Assembly: GCA_016763185.1 (NCBI GenBank)
Contig: JAESUG010000167.1
Location: forward strand, 1-41,653
Source of the DNA: Robiginitomaculum sp.
GTDB lineage: Bacteria > Pseudomonadota > Alphaproteobacteria > Caulobacterales > Maricaulaceae
Direction: 5' to 3'
DNA length: 41,653 nt
Shown: positions 32,670 to 41,653 of the stretch, one piece after another
Layout: every line of letters begins with the position of its first letter
How positions within the stretch are numbered: the first letter of the stretch is position 1
Notes under the pieces: generated by a model
What the model was told of the DNA's origin: nothing
Database searches by the model: none
Seen by the model: the letters and a program-made list of their open reading frames with translations, nothing else
Position numbers and translations under genes: made by a program

Positions 32670-34559
32670 CTATTGCTCATGGAACCAGTCATAAATCGTC
32701 CGCGCTGTTTGTTTCGACAATCCTTTTACGGCCTCCAGATCAGCAAGGGAAGCACCAGAGGCTTGTTTGGCCGAACCAAAATGCGCCAATAGTGCTTTTT
32801 TGCGAAGGGGTCCAACCCCAGGAATACCATCCAATACACTGCGCACCAAGGCACCGGCTCGTTTTTGGCGATGCACACCAATGGCATAGCGGTGCGCTTC
32901 GTCGCGCAATTGTTGCAAGAAATAAAGCACCGGATCATTGTGCGGCAAACGAAACGGTGGCTTGCCGGGCACAAAGAACTGTTCACGGCCCGCATCGCGG
33001 TCGGCACCTTTGGCAATCCCTACCAGATTGATCTTCCCCTGTAGCCCCAAACCCTCCAACACCTGTATGGCTGCTGATAGCTGCGCCGCACCACCGTCGA
33101 GGATCACCAGATCGGGCACATTTGCAGTACCCGCTTCCATTTCAAGCGCCAATCGGGAAAACCTGCGGGTCAACACTTCTTGCATCATCCCAAAATCATC
33201 GCCGGGGTTTAGGGCTTGATTTTTGATGTTAAACTTGCGGTATTGCGCTTTTTCAAAGCCTTCTGGTCCTGCGACAATCATTGCACCTACTGCATGGGTG
33301 CCTGAAATATGAGAGTTGTCATAGGTTTCAATACGGACCGGCAGTGCCGGCAGATCAAACAGCTCTTGCACACCGGTCATTTGCCGAGCGCGACTGGCAC
33401 TGGCCGCCAAGCGCCGCTCCAAGGCGTTCTTGGCGTTCACACAGGCATTTTGCACCAATTTGGCTTTTTCACCTTGTTTGGGCCGGACAATTTTTACATT
33501 GCGCCCGGCCCGCACCGACAAAGCCTCGGCCAGCAATGCATTGCCCGGCACGTCCAAATTGACCAACACCAAGCCGGGCGGGGTTTTGTTTTCATAAAAC
33601 TGCCCCAAAAATGCTTCCAAAATATCCTCAGCGCTGGCATCGGTATCATGGCGTGGGAAAAATGCACGCTCGCCCCAGTTCTGTCCGGCGCGAAAGAAAA
33701 ACACGCGAACACAGCTAATGCCGCTTATGATCTCAATGGCGATAATATCAGCATTTGTTATGTGCAGTGGGTTGACATTTTGATTGGCGGTAATGGTCGC
33801 CAAAGCGCGAATTCGATCGCGCAAATCGCCGGCTTTTTCATAGTCATGCGCCTCGGCAGCTTCGGCCATATCTTGGTTCAATTTTTCATTTAATTTCGAG
33901 GATTTTCCGCGCAAGAAATCACTGGCTTGGGCGACCAGTTGCGCATAATCCTCCGGCAAAATCTCTTGGGTACAAGGCGCCGCACAGCGTTTAATTTGAA
34001 ACTGCATACAAGGACGAGTGCGGCTTTCAAACATGCTGTCCGTACAGTTTCGCAGCAAAAACGCCTTTTGCAACGTATCCAGCGTCCGACGTACCGCACC
34101 CGCACTGGCGAACGGTCCAAAATACTCGCCTCGTTGTTTTCGTCGCCCGCGATGGGTCAAAATTTGCGGAACCGGATGGTCTTTGCGGATCAAGATATGC
34201 AAAAAGGACTTATCATCGCGCAGTAAAATATTATAGCGCGGTTTTAGACGCTTGATTAAATTGCACTCCAACAACAAAGCCTCAGTTTCGGTTTCGGTTA
34301 GGATAAATTCCATCTGGTGAGTGGCACTGATCACCCGCTGGATCCGCCGGGGATGCCCGTCCAATTTCGTATAGGCTTTGACCCGCTGTTTTAGCTGTTT
34401 GGCCTTGCCAACATATAACAGATCACCAGCCTCACCCAGCATCCGGTACACCCCCGGCGTGTTGGGCAATTGCCGAACATGGGCCGCGATCAACGCCATA
34501 CCGGTTTTTGTCGATGATTCCATGACCCAAACAATACGGTCTGCCCGCAGCAATGTCAT
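32670..34559 (-). CDS. uvrC: UvrABC excinuclease subunit C
   Basis: A 617-629-residue nuclease subunit that makes both incisions in nucleotide excision repair. The N-terminal GIY-YIG domain has PGVYRMLG and LLYVGKAKQLKQRVKAY. A cysteine-bearing stretch (CMQFQIKRCAAPC) follows, then a UVR domain, the RNase H-like nuclease domain (YDNSHISGTHAVGAMIV, VILDGGAAQLSAA), and tandem HhH motifs at the end (LDGIPGVGPLRKKALL). The start is ATG at 34559 or ATG at 34523; neither has a convincing ribosome site, and the second gives a more usual N-terminus. Confidence 0.96.
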   Translation of the reverse strand: MTLLRADRIVWVMESSTKTGMALIAAHVRQLPNTPGVYRMLGEAGDLLYVGKAKQLKQRVKAYTKLDGHPRRIQRVISATHQMEFILTETETEALLLECNLIKRLKPRYNILLRDDKSFLHILIRKDHPVPQILTHRGRRKQRGEYFGPFASAGAVRRTLDTLQKAFLLRNCTDSMFESRTRPCMQFQIKRCAAPCTQEILPEDYAQLVAQASDFLRGKSSKLNEKLNQDMAEAAEAHDYEKAGDLRDRIRALATITANQNVNPLHITNADIIAIEIISGISCVRVFFFRAGQNWGERAFFPRHDTDASAEDILEAFLGQFYENKTPPGLVLVNLDVPGNALLAEALSVRAGRNVKIVRPKQGEKAKLVQNACVNAKNALERRLAASASRARQMTGVQELFDLPALPVRIETYDNSHISGTHAVGAMIVAGPEGFEKAQYRKFNIKNQALNPGDDFGMMQEVLTRRFSRLALEMEAGTANVPDLVILDGGAAQLSAAIQVLEGLGLQGKINLVGIAKGADRDAGREQFFVPGKPPFRLPHNDPVLYFLQQLRDEAHRYAIGVHRQKRAGALVRSVLDGIPGVGPLRKKALLAHFGSAKQASGASLADLEAVKGLSKQTARTIYDWFHEQ

Positions 34560-34665
34560 CTCTCTACAGATGATGCACTTGTGCTCATTTGCTGAAGTTT
34601 GCGCTTATTTAACTTTTTTTGTTCATGATAGTCATTCTAAACTTTGAAAATTGGTGGAGTAGCTT

Positions 34666-36588
34666 ATGTCCCCATTACGCCTAAAAGAGCTGTCTATTTT
34701 CAAGTCGCGAACTTCGTTAGTTCTACTGGCGGTGATCATGACCGTCGGTATGGTGATCGTATTGGGGACGACTTTGCGCGGCAGTGCGGTGCGGATTTCA
34801 GCAGCAGCAGAAAAAACTTCCGGGCTGGAACAAAACCGCGGCGATCTTATTGCAACCAAGCGTGAACTTAGTTATGTGCTCTCCTTGGCCAGAGAAAGCG
34901 GTGATCGGCGCTGGGAAACTCGCTATCGAACATTATCGGCACAATTAAACGGCCAAATGCAAACCACGCGCAAGGTGACACAATTTAACACCATCGGCAA
35001 GGTAACCGACCAAGCGCAACTCGCACGCGATGCCATGATCCCGTTTGAAGAAAAAGCCTTTGAATATATCCAGCGCGGTGATAAAAATCGTGCGGCGCAG
35101 ATCATTAGTGATCCAGCCTATAATTTAGCGGCCAGCCAATTTGATTACGCCCTAAATGCAAAAATAATTCAGGCCCGTGCCGATCTGATTGCCGAGCGCG
35201 AAGATGCCTTAGCAACATCCAACATCGCCATGTCCGGTGCAGTGGTGGCATTATTGGTGTTGTCGTTGATCTGGTATATGATTTTGCGTGACGCACAAAA
35301 GCGCGGGCGGGCTTTGGCCTCAGCGCAAGCGGAGTTATTGTCCTATCGAGATGAACTAGAAGACCGGGTTCGCAAACGCACCGACGATCTTCGATTGTCC
35401 AAAGAAAAAGCTGAAAGCGCCAACAAAGCCAAATCCGAATTTCTGGCGGTTATGAGCCATGAGATCAGAACACCCCTAAACGGAGTGATGGGCATGTCGA
35501 CGGCGCTGGGTGCGACAAATTTGGACACAGAGCAAACCGATATGTTAGGGACCATTCAACGCTCTGGACAAGCTTTGCTGACGATTTTGAACGACGTGCT
35601 TGATTTATCAAAAATTGAAGCTGGCGAGTTTCGTTTGGCCCAAGAGGCGTTCGGGATTGAGGATGTAATTGCACCAGTACGCGAATTATTTTCACAGATG
35701 GCGAGCGAAAAATCACTGAGCTTGGATGTGAATTGCACCATTGCAAAAGATAGCCGCTTTGAAAGTGATCCAGCGCGCCTGCGCCAGATCTTGAGTAACC
35801 TGGTCAGCAATGCGCTAAAGTTTACCGAAACCGGTTCCGTCAAAATCATCGCCGCCGAACAGGTGGATGGGGATGGCAATCATGTCCTGTCGTTCAATGT
35901 CATCGACACGGGTATTGGTATTCCGGCGGCAGCGCAACAAACGCTGTTCGACAAATTCACCCAAGTCGACAGCTCTTTAAGCAGATCTCATGAAGGCACT
36001 GGATTGGGCTTGGCCATTTGCCTGCAATTGTCCGAACAAATGGGTGGCGACATCAGCGTCACAAGTACACCTGGCACTGGCTCAAACTTCTCTTATTGTA
36101 TTCCCGTAATTCGTCTCGAAGATGAAGTTGCGCCCATTTTAACAACTGCAACACTACAAGCAGAAAAACAAGTAAGCGGCACTCGTATTTTGATCGCCGA
36201 GGACAATCAAACCAATCGGATGGTAATCAAAGCCATCTTGGCACCGTTAAATGCCGAACTGGTGTTTGCCGAAGATGGCGCCCAAGCCGTAGATATCTGG
36301 AAATCCAGTACATTTGATTTGGTGTTGATGGATATTCAAATGCCCAATATGAACGGTGTCGATGCCACCCGCGCCATTCGCGGACTTGAACGGTCTGAAA
36401 ACCGGTTAAAAACACCGATTGTCGCGGTTACCGCCAATGCCATGCCGCACCAGCGCAAAGAATATTTGGCCGCGGGTATGGACGATCATGTGGCCAAACC
36501 TATCCAACCCAAATTGCTCTATGATGCCATGAAACAAGCCATGGCCGCCAATACCAATGCCAAAGACGAACAGCAAAACACGGCATAA
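34666..36588 (+). CDS. Hybrid histidine kinase with membrane sensor and receiver
   Basis: A 640-residue hybrid kinase. TM1 is at about 17-35, a helical periplasmic domain at about 36-185 (possibly four-helix-bundle type), TM2 at about 187-207, a coiled coil at about 210-255, HisKA with H265 ([16 protein letters not shown]), an ATPase domain with [11 protein letters not shown] and GTGLGLAI, and a receiver with D556 ([12 protein letters not shown]) and a KP motif. The ATG at 34666 has GGAG six bases upstream. No HPt or output gene is adjacent, so its phosphorelay partner lies elsewhere. It is convergent with priA, with a 3-base gap. Confidence 0.93.
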   Translation: MSPLRLKELSIFKSRTSLVLLAVIMTVGMVIVLGTTLRGSAVRISAAAEKTSGLEQNRGDLIATKRELSYVLSLARESGDRRWETRYRTLSAQLNGQMQTTRKVTQFNTIGKVTDQAQLARDAMIPFEEKAFEYIQRGDKNRAAQIISDPAYNLAASQFDYALNAKIIQARADLIAEREDALATSNIAMSGAVVALLVLSLIWYMILRDAQKRGRALASAQAELLSYRDELEDRVRKRTDDLRLSKEKAESANKAKSEFLAVMSHEIRTPLNGVMGMSTALGATNLDTEQTDMLGTIQRSGQALLTILNDVLDLSKIEAGEFRLAQEAFGIEDVIAPVRELFSQMASEKSLSLDVNCTIAKDSRFESDPARLRQILSNLVSNALKFTETGSVKIIAAEQVDGDGNHVLSFNVIDTGIGIPAAAQQTLFDKFTQVDSSLSRSHEGTGLGLAICLQLSEQMGGDISVTSTPGTGSNFSYCIPVIRLEDEVAPILTTATLQAEKQVSGTRILIAEDNQTNRMVIKAILAPLNAELVFAEDGAQAVDIWKSSTFDLVLMDIQMPNMNGVDATRAIRGLERSENRLKTPIVAVTANAMPHQRKEYLAAGMDDHVAKPIQPKLLYDAMKQAMAANTNAKDEQQNTA

Positions 36589-36591
36589 ATT

Positions 36592-38778
36592 TTACAAAAA
36601 GCTATATGGATCAATATCTATTTTGATCCGCACATTGCCCCGGACCTTATACCGCGCTCGCCAGTCGTGCATATAGGCGGACAAATCCAACTGTCGTGGT
36701 GCGCGGATCAATAGCCGTTGGCGCCAGCGTCCTCGAACCACCGCAAATACCGGTTCCGACGGCCCCCATATCTCGATATCATTGGCAAAGGGCGCACAAG
36801 CTGCAAAATTACGAGCAGCGTGCAATGCCTCATTTGCCGTACCCCCCGAAACCACCACCGCCGCCAAGCGTCCAAACGGCGGAAATCCCATCTGTTCGCG
36901 CAAGCTTAGCTCGGCACTGATAAATCGCTCCACATCATTGGCCAACAAGGCCTCAATCGCTTCATGTTCGGGCTGGTGGGTTTGCAACATGGCCCGGCCC
37001 GCTAAATCGGCGCGACCAGCGCGGCCTGCCACTTGCACCAAGGTTTGATAGGTGCGCTCGCCTGCGCGAAGGTCAGCGCCATTTAACCCCATATCCGCGT
37101 CGATGACCCCGACCAAAGTTAGTTTTGGAAAATTATGCCCCTTGGCGGCCATTTGAGTACCGATCAGAATATCAATCTCGCCGTCTTCCATGCGCTTGAT
37201 CAAGCCGCGAATTTGTTCTGGGTTTTGGGTGGTATCCGATGAAAATACTTCGCGCCGGGCGCTGGGAAATAACACGGCCACTTCTTCGGCCAACCGCTCA
37301 ACGCCAGGACCAATGGCATGCAAGCTGTCTGGAGTTGCGCAAGCTGGACATTTATCCGGCTTGGCCATCGAAAACCCGGTTAGATGACAAACCAATCGCC
37401 CCGAAAACCGATGTTCGACCAAATAGCTATCGGTATCGGGGGTTTTCATTCGCTCGCCGCACGCCCGGCAAATGGTCAATGGCGCATATCCACGGCGGTT
37501 TAAATACAATAATACTTGCTCATTTTTCTCAAGTGTCTGGTGCATGGCCGCCAGCAACGGCGCCGAGATCCATTTGCCAGTTTCCGTCGGGTGCGCTTTT
37601 AAATCGATCGCATGCACGCTGGGTAATTTTGAAATGCCGGGCCGACTGGGTAACATCAAATGACCATAGCGACCGGCTCTGGCATTGTGCACGGTTTCAA
37701 GTGATGGCGTGGCGGAGGCCAAGATGATGGTACAGTTTTCAGTTTGTGCCCGCACCACGGCCATATCGCGAGCGTGATATAACACCCCTTCTTCTTGCTT
37801 GAACGAGCTATCATGTTCCTCGTCGACCACAATCAATGACAAGTTGGCAAAGGGAAGAAACAACGCCGAGCGCGCGCCGACCACAATGCGGGCATTGCCC
37901 GCCGCCACTTGCCGCCAAACCCGGCGGCGTTTGGCACCGATAATGTCTGAATGCCATTCGGCGGGCTGCGCTCCAAAGCGTTTGGCAAAGCGCTCCAACA
38001 CATCTTGGGTTAGCGCAATTTCAGGCAGCAAGATCAATACTTGGCCGTCAGGGTACTGGGTTAAAGCCTGCGCCACCGCCTCGAAATACACCTCTGTTTT
38101 GCCAGAGCCGGTAATGCCATCCAGCAAAACCGGTGAAAACTGGCCGGCTTGCACAGTTTGTTTGAGCGAAGCAGCCGCACTGGTTTGCGAGGGGGTCAAC
38201 GTTAGGGGCGTTTGGTGGGTCTCTGGCACCGGCTCGGCAAACGGCAGGTCAACAATTTGCGGGACATTTCGTAACGCCTTCATTTTTACCAAGCCCGTGA
38301 TCACACCGGTGCTGACATGTGCTGCCTCTGCCAATTTCGAGGCTGACCACAGCTTTACCCCCACAATCTCCATCACTTTTTGCCGGGCCGGGGTCATTCG
38401 AGCCGGTGCATCATCACCCTTTTGTACCACATTTCGAACCGGCGATGGCTGTAATGCATCCAAAGAGGGCAGACACATCCGCAACACCGGGCCAAGGCCA
38501 GCACATGAATACTTGGCGACAAAACCAACAAACTGTCGCCCAGCGGCGCTCATTGTTGGCGCCGGCAAAACCTCGATTATTTGTTTTAGTTTGCGGCCCT
38601 TGGGCGGGTGTTCAAGTTCAATTATTTTCCACACCACGCCCACAGCTTCGCGGCTACCCAAGGATGCCAAAACATAAGAGCCGTGCCTGATATCCAAACC
38701 ATCTGGCACTAAATAATCAAACGGTTCCGGCACCGGTAACGGAAAAAGAACTTGTGCCAGCAATAGCCTGTTCATCAT
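36592..38778 (-). CDS. priA: Primosomal helicase PriA with an altered zinc region
   Basis: A 728-residue replication-restart helicase. Walker A is LLDGITGSGKTEVYFEA (219-235), the DEEH box is VVDEEHDSSF (318-327), and SATPSLE follows. The zinc-binding insert has C437, C440, C464, C477 and C480, but Thr replaces Cys at 446, 449 and 467 compared with the eight-cysteine pattern of Escherichia coli PriA. The four outer cysteines remain. The start at ATG 38778 follows AGGGA; the long frame upstream overlaps the divergent fsa gene and is not used. Restart function is likely but the missing zinc site is unusual. Confidence 0.94.
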   Translation of the reverse strand: MMNRLLLAQVLFPLPVPEPFDYLVPDGLDIRHGSYVLASLGSREAVGVVWKIIELEHPPKGRKLKQIIEVLPAPTMSAAGRQFVGFVAKYSCAGLGPVLRMCLPSLDALQPSPVRNVVQKGDDAPARMTPARQKVMEIVGVKLWSASKLAEAAHVSTGVITGLVKMKALRNVPQIVDLPFAEPVPETHQTPLTLTPSQTSAAASLKQTVQAGQFSPVLLDGITGSGKTEVYFEAVAQALTQYPDGQVLILLPEIALTQDVLERFAKRFGAQPAEWHSDIIGAKRRRVWRQVAAGNARIVVGARSALFLPFANLSLIVVDEEHDSSFKQEEGVLYHARDMAVVRAQTENCTIILASATPSLETVHNARAGRYGHLMLPSRPGISKLPSVHAIDLKAHPTETGKWISAPLLAAMHQTLEKNEQVLLYLNRRGYAPLTICRACGERMKTPDTDSYLVEHRFSGRLVCHLTGFSMAKPDKCPACATPDSLHAIGPGVERLAEEVAVLFPSARREVFSSDTTQNPEQIRGLIKRMEDGEIDILIGTQMAAKGHNFPKLTLVGVIDADMGLNGADLRAGERTYQTLVQVAGRAGRADLAGRAMLQTHQPEHEAIEALLANDVERFISAELSLREQMGFPPFGRLAAVVVSGGTANEALHAARNFAACAPFANDIEIWGPSEPVFAVVRGRWRQRLLIRAPRQLDLSAYMHDWRARYKVRGNVRIKIDIDPYSFL

Positions 38779-38855
38779 TTGGGTGTTCCCTGTGGGTTGA
38801 ACAGAATCACTGAACACGGGCGCTTGTCGCCAAAATGAACCAAGGGGATATGCCA

Positions 38856-39521
38856 ATGAAGTTTTTTCTGGATACAGCAATTGTCGATGAAGTGGCGCAA
38901 ATGGTCGATACCGGCTTGGTTGACGGCGTGACCACCAACCCGTCTTTGATCGCCAAAACCGGTGCTGATATGCGAGATACCATTGCCCAGATGTGCGCCT
39001 TGGTTGATGGCCCGGTCAGCGCCGAAGTTACCGCAACCGATTGGCAGGAAATGGTTCGTGAGGGCGTGTCTTTGCGTACCATCGCCGATAATGTCTGCGT
39101 CAAAGTCCCGCTGACGATGGAGGGTTTGCGCGCTACTCATGCTTTAACCCAAGCCGGGCATCCGGTAAATGTCACCCTTTGTTTTTCCGCCAACCAAGCC
39201 TTGCTCGCCGCCAAAGCCGGGGCCAGCTTTGTCTCGCCGTTTATTGGTAGGCTCGATGATATTGGCTTGGATGGGATGGAACTGATATCAGACATTCGTC
39301 TTATCTATGACAATTACCCGGAACTTGAAACCGAAATTCTAGCGGCCAGCATTCGCTCTACCGGTCATATGCGCGAAGCGGCCCTGATCGGCGCGGACGT
39401 GGCGACCTTGCCGGTTAAAGTCATGCAAGACATGGCAAAGCACCCATTAACCAGCTCTGGCCTTGAGAAATTTCTGGCCGATTGGCAGGCGACCGGTCAA
39501 CAGATATTGAAAGACGCATAA
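38856..39521 (+). CDS. fsa: Fructose-6-phosphate aldolase / transaldolase family
   Basis: A 221-residue class I aldolase of the small transaldolase family. [14 protein letters not shown] at about 23-36 and [12 protein letters not shown] contain the family signature, with Schiff-base K83. It either cleaves fructose 6-phosphate or moves a three-carbon ketol unit in the pentose phosphate pathway; the sequence alone does not decide. The ATG at 38856 has GGGGA seven bases upstream. It is divergent from priA with 77 bases between start codons, and is followed by DUF484 and xerC in the usual alphaproteobacterial order. Confidence 0.92.
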   Translation: MKFFLDTAIVDEVAQMVDTGLVDGVTTNPSLIAKTGADMRDTIAQMCALVDGPVSAEVTATDWQEMVREGVSLRTIADNVCVKVPLTMEGLRATHALTQAGHPVNVTLCFSANQALLAAKAGASFVSPFIGRLDDIGLDGMELISDIRLIYDNYPELETEILAASIRSTGHMREAALIGADVATLPVKVMQDMAKHPLTSSGLEKFLADWQATGQQILKDA

Positions 39522-39523
39522 GA

Positions 39524-40078
39524 ATGGCGAAACAAGCCGTTATCCTTGATTTTGAAGCCGCCAGCCGGGTACGGATGTTGGAGCGGGTCCGGGCATTGAC
39601 CTCGACCCGCGATGCCTTGATGGCCAATGCTCGCGATAATCACGCCATCCAAGCGCAAATTCATGGTGCAATATTGGCCTTGCTCGATGCCAAAGACTGG
39701 GCCGGGCTGGATGCACGCTTGCAACGCAGTGTCCGCGCCGCGTTAAACATTGATTTCTTGGGGCTGTTTGTCGAAAACGCCAAGTTGCCCAACGGCTTAA
39801 TTGGCGTTCATGCCAAACCAGAAGGCTTTGTTGCCCATGTTATGCAAGGAAATTTCGAACGCCTTGGCCCGTGTTCGTCCCAAGGCGCATTGGTCTATGG
39901 CGATCAAATTAGCCAAATGCACTCCGAAGCTTTTTTGCGGTTGGACTGGGGGCCGGGCGAAGCTTTATTGGTGTTTGGTAGCAAAGACCAACACGCCTTT
40001 GTCGCCGCCCAAGGCACTGAACTTATCGCGTTTTTTGCCAAAACCGTGGAGCGGTTGATCTCTCGCTGGGCCAGCTAA
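39524..40078 (+). CDS. DUF484 family protein
   Basis: A 184-residue DUF484 protein. The N-terminal 40 residues form a helix with RVRMLERVRAL. The rest resembles a GAF fold with LIGVHAKPEGFVAHVM and the hydrophobic strand ALLVFGSKDQHAF. The family is nearly always encoded directly before xerC or xerD and has no established biochemical function. The ATG at 39524 follows the fsa stop by 2 bases. Its TAA overlaps the xerC ATG by one base (TAATG), so it is translationally coupled to the recombinase. Confidence 0.88.
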   Translation: MAKQAVILDFEAASRVRMLERVRALTSTRDALMANARDNHAIQAQIHGAILALLDAKDWAGLDARLQRSVRAALNIDFLGLFVENAKLPNGLIGVHAKPEGFVAHVMQGNFERLGPCSSQGALVYGDQISQMHSEAFLRLDWGPGEALLVFGSKDQHAFVAAQGTELIAFFAKTVERLISRWAS

Positions 40079-41010
40079 TGACTGATGCCAACCAAATGGC
40101 AAATACTTTATTGACAGATTTTTGTGCATGGCTAGCTGGCGAGCGGCGCTTGGCACCCAAAACGGTGGAAGCCTATCGGCGCGACATTGGTTTCTTTTTT
40201 TCGTTCCTTGCCGGGCATCGACAATCCTTGGTTGATGCATCGATGTTGTCCGGTTTGACGGTGGCTGATTTTCGAGCGTTTTTAGTGGCACGGCGCTTAG
40301 GGCCACCAGTGGCAGGCTCGCGCACATTGGCCAGAAACCTTTCAGCATTGCGAACTTTTTTTGGCTGGCTTGAACAACGCAGAGACATTGCCTGTCCCGC
40401 ATTGGCCTTGGTCGATGGGCCAAAACTGCCCAAAAGCCTGCCCAAAGCGCTCAGCGTGCAAGTCGCAGGAGAGGTTATCACCGAGGCAGGAAGGGCCGAG
40501 CGTACAAAAATGCCTTGGGTTGCGGCCCGCGACGAAGCCTTGGTATTGCTGCTCTATGGGGCGGGATTGCGGATCGCCGAAGCGCTGGCGATCACCGGTG
40601 CAGAGCTGCCGATGGCTGATGTGCTTCGGGTCACCGGCAAAGGCGGCAAAATGCGTATTGTGCCGATATTGCCTGCCATTTGCTCGGCAATTACCCGCTA
40701 TACCAAATTATGCCCGTTTCCAATACAGGCCAACCGGGCCGTGTTTCGCGCCAAACGCGGCGGAGCGATGGGGGCCAGAGACGCGCAATATCTGATGCAG
40801 GAAATTCGCTCTGGCTTGGGGCTACCGGCCTCGGTGACACCGCATGCCATGCGCCATTCGTTTGCCACGCATTTGTTGGCCGGTGGCGGCGATTTACGCA
40901 CGATTCAGGAGCTGCTTGGCCATGTCTCATTGTCATCAACCCAGATTTACGCGGCGGTTGATGAAGCGCATTTAATGGCCGTGATCGCAGCGGCCCACCC
41001 ACGAGCTTAA
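40078..41010 (+). CDS. xerC: Tyrosine recombinase XerC
   Basis: A 310-residue tyrosine recombinase that resolves chromosome dimers at dif with XerD. The N-terminal SAM-like DNA-binding domain covers about 1-105. The catalytic set is complete: R165 (GAGLRIAEAL), K188 (GKGGK), H256 and R259 (HAMRHSFATH), H282 (LLGHVSL) and nucleophile Y291. The DUF484 partner and the housekeeping context indicate XerC and not a mobile-element integrase. Its TAA overlaps the convergent ArsR-ArsC-like stop by 3 bases in opposite orientation. Confidence 0.94.
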   Translation: MTDANQMANTLLTDFCAWLAGERRLAPKTVEAYRRDIGFFFSFLAGHRQSLVDASMLSGLTVADFRAFLVARRLGPPVAGSRTLARNLSALRTFFGWLEQRRDIACPALALVDGPKLPKSLPKALSVQVAGEVITEAGRAERTKMPWVAARDEALVLLLYGAGLRIAEALAITGAELPMADVLRVTGKGGKMRIVPILPAICSAITRYTKLCPFPIQANRAVFRAKRGGAMGARDAQYLMQEIRSGLGLPASVTPHAMRHSFATHLLAGGGDLRTIQELLGHVSLSSTQIYAAVDEAHLMAVIAAAHPRA

Positions 41011-41653
41011 GCGCCCAATTCGGCCAAGGCTTGGGTGAGTGCATCATCGGATAATTCGAGTACCGGTAACGCCAATAATGCCGTAATGCGTTCTTCTAAT
41101 TCATCATACACTTGTTCCAACAAAGCCGTTGTTTTGGCTGTGCCGGTCTTGGGCTTAATCGGATTGTTGATTGCCCAATGAGCCAGAACCGGTGCACCGG
41201 GCCAAGGCATGTCGGTTTTTTTAGGAGGCTTTGCGCCAATGGTGATGACCATGTCCAGCTTTGTGGCCGTGGCGGCAGCAAATGGCTTCCAGCTTTTCGA
41301 AGCCAAGTGACGCACTGCATAGCCATGTTCTTCGAGCAATGCAGTGGTCGCTCCATGCACCTTGCCGGTGGGCATCACCCCTGCAGAGCGAGCATGAAAA
41401 TTATGGCCGCCCAACCGGTTCAAAATACACTCGGCGATGATGGTGCGGCTGGTGTTTGCGGTGCCTACAAACAGTATTTGACACGGGTTTGTACGGGTTT
41501 TTACGGGCGCTGTCGGTTTCGGTGTGGTCGGTTTCGGTGTGGTCGGTGTTGGTGTTGGCGCAGGTGCCAATGCTTGAGCGCTCCCCAGTTCAATATATTG
41601 CGCCAAGCCTGCCAAACCTTCTGGATGTAAGGCATAGTGCAAACTGGTGCCGC
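41007..41653 (-). CDS. ArsR-ArsC-like fusion, cut by window edge, catalytic Cys missing
   Basis: Partial: the frame is open to the right edge (at least 215 codons). The first residues (SLHYALHPEGLAGLAQYIEL) match the winged-helix end of an ArsR-type repressor. A Pro/Thr-rich linker of about 30 residues follows, then a low-molecular-weight phosphatase/arsenate-reductase fold. The P-loop reads FVGTANTSRT where CX5R is expected: Gly (codon at 41463-41465) replaces the nucleophilic Cys. The usual redox Cys positions after VITI and before the P-W stretch are also not Cys, although LAHWAINNP matches the ArsC fold. It may sense a ligand without catalysis (inference). It overlaps the xerC end. Confidence 0.72.
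   Translation of the reverse strand, partial: GTSLHYALHPEGLAGLAQYIELGSAQALAPAPTPTPTTPKPTTPKPTAPVKTRTNPCQILFVGTANTSRTIIAECILNRLGGHNFHARSAGVMPTGKVHGATTALLEEHGYAVRHLASKSWKPFAAATATKLDMVITIGAKPPKKTDMPWPGAPVLAHWAINNPIKPKTGTAKTTALLEQVYDELEERITALLALPVLELSDDALTQALAELGA
41500..41577 (-). repeat. Imperfect repeat coding a Pro/Thr linker
   Basis: Variants of cggtgtggtcggttt recur within the fusion gene, giving TPKPTTPKPT and APTPTPT. A 15-base unit occurs twice in tandem near 41517-41548. The pattern suggests expansion by slippage in a flexible linker. Confidence 0.7.

Noticed and set aside
37799-38677. 292-codon plus-strand frame opposite priA
   Set aside because: Antisense shadow of conserved PriA motifs; no ribosome site or family features.
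40078-41010. Integrase of a mobile element
   Set aside because: The recombinase is coupled to DUF484 and fsa in a conserved chromosomal order; no att-like repeats or cargo genes are seen, so XerC is preferred.
1-41653. CRISPR array, tRNA or rRNA genes, insertion sequences
   Set aside because: No regular direct repeats with spacers, no cloverleaf sequences with T-loop motifs and no transposase frames were recognised by reading; a tRNAscan or Infernal run would be decisive.

Overview
The window joins two unlike stretches of bacterial DNA. Positions 1 to about 8,650 are GC-rich, with G or C at most third codon positions. They look gammaproteobacterial (a Marinobacter-like genome is my guess). 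From about 8,680 to the end, AAA, ATT and TTT codons become common and the gene order is alphaproteobacterial: mtaB-ftsY-yciB, lgt-midA-pgeF-prs-rplY-pth-ychF, ubiK-ybjN-proC, and fsa-DUF484-xerC beside priA. I cannot name the alphaproteobacterial family. The change of character falls inside the aconitase gene acnA at about 8,640-8,680, so an assembly chimera, or less likely a natural recombination, must be considered before the two parts are read as one genome.

Region 1 (1-8,111) is a signalling cluster. On the minus strand are the start of a response regulator and an HPt/receiver/GGDEF diguanylate cyclase. Divergent from them is a tightly packed run of three histidine kinases, two of which share a duplicated PAS-kinase core. 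Region 2 (8,175-15,309) has acnA, a small unknown gene, a lipoprotein with six EF-hand loops, and a minus-strand operon for tRNA modification (mtaB), membrane targeting (ftsY) and a membrane protein (yciB). Region 3 (15,310-20,140) starts with an intergenic stretch of palindromic repeat elements. It continues with a small metabolic module: a thiamine-diphosphate enzyme plus GMC oxidoreductase, divergent from a cupin plus short-chain dehydrogenase.

Region 4 (20,137-26,459) is a minus-strand housekeeping run covering lipoprotein maturation, a complex I assembly-type methyltransferase, PgeF, PRPP synthesis, ribosomal protein L25, peptidyl-tRNA hydrolase and YchF. Region 5 (26,533-31,306) has ubiK, ybjN and proC, an EnvZ/OmpR-like pair, and a branched-chain aminotransferase. 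Region 6 (31,309-41,653) has pgsA coupled to a HAD phosphatase, uvrC, a hybrid kinase, priA, a transaldolase-family aldolase, DUF484, xerC, and a cut-off ArsR-ArsC-like fusion.

The alphaproteobacterial part is very compact: many neighbours overlap by 4 bases, and five convergent pairs meet with 0-3 bases between them or with overlapping stop codons. No tRNA, rRNA, CRISPR array, insertion sequence or phage gene was recognised. The points most worth checking are the acnA junction, the ArsR-ArsC-like fusion whose catalytic cysteines are absent, a PriA lacking three of its eight zinc cysteines, the six-EF-hand lipoprotein, and the palindromic repeat cluster.
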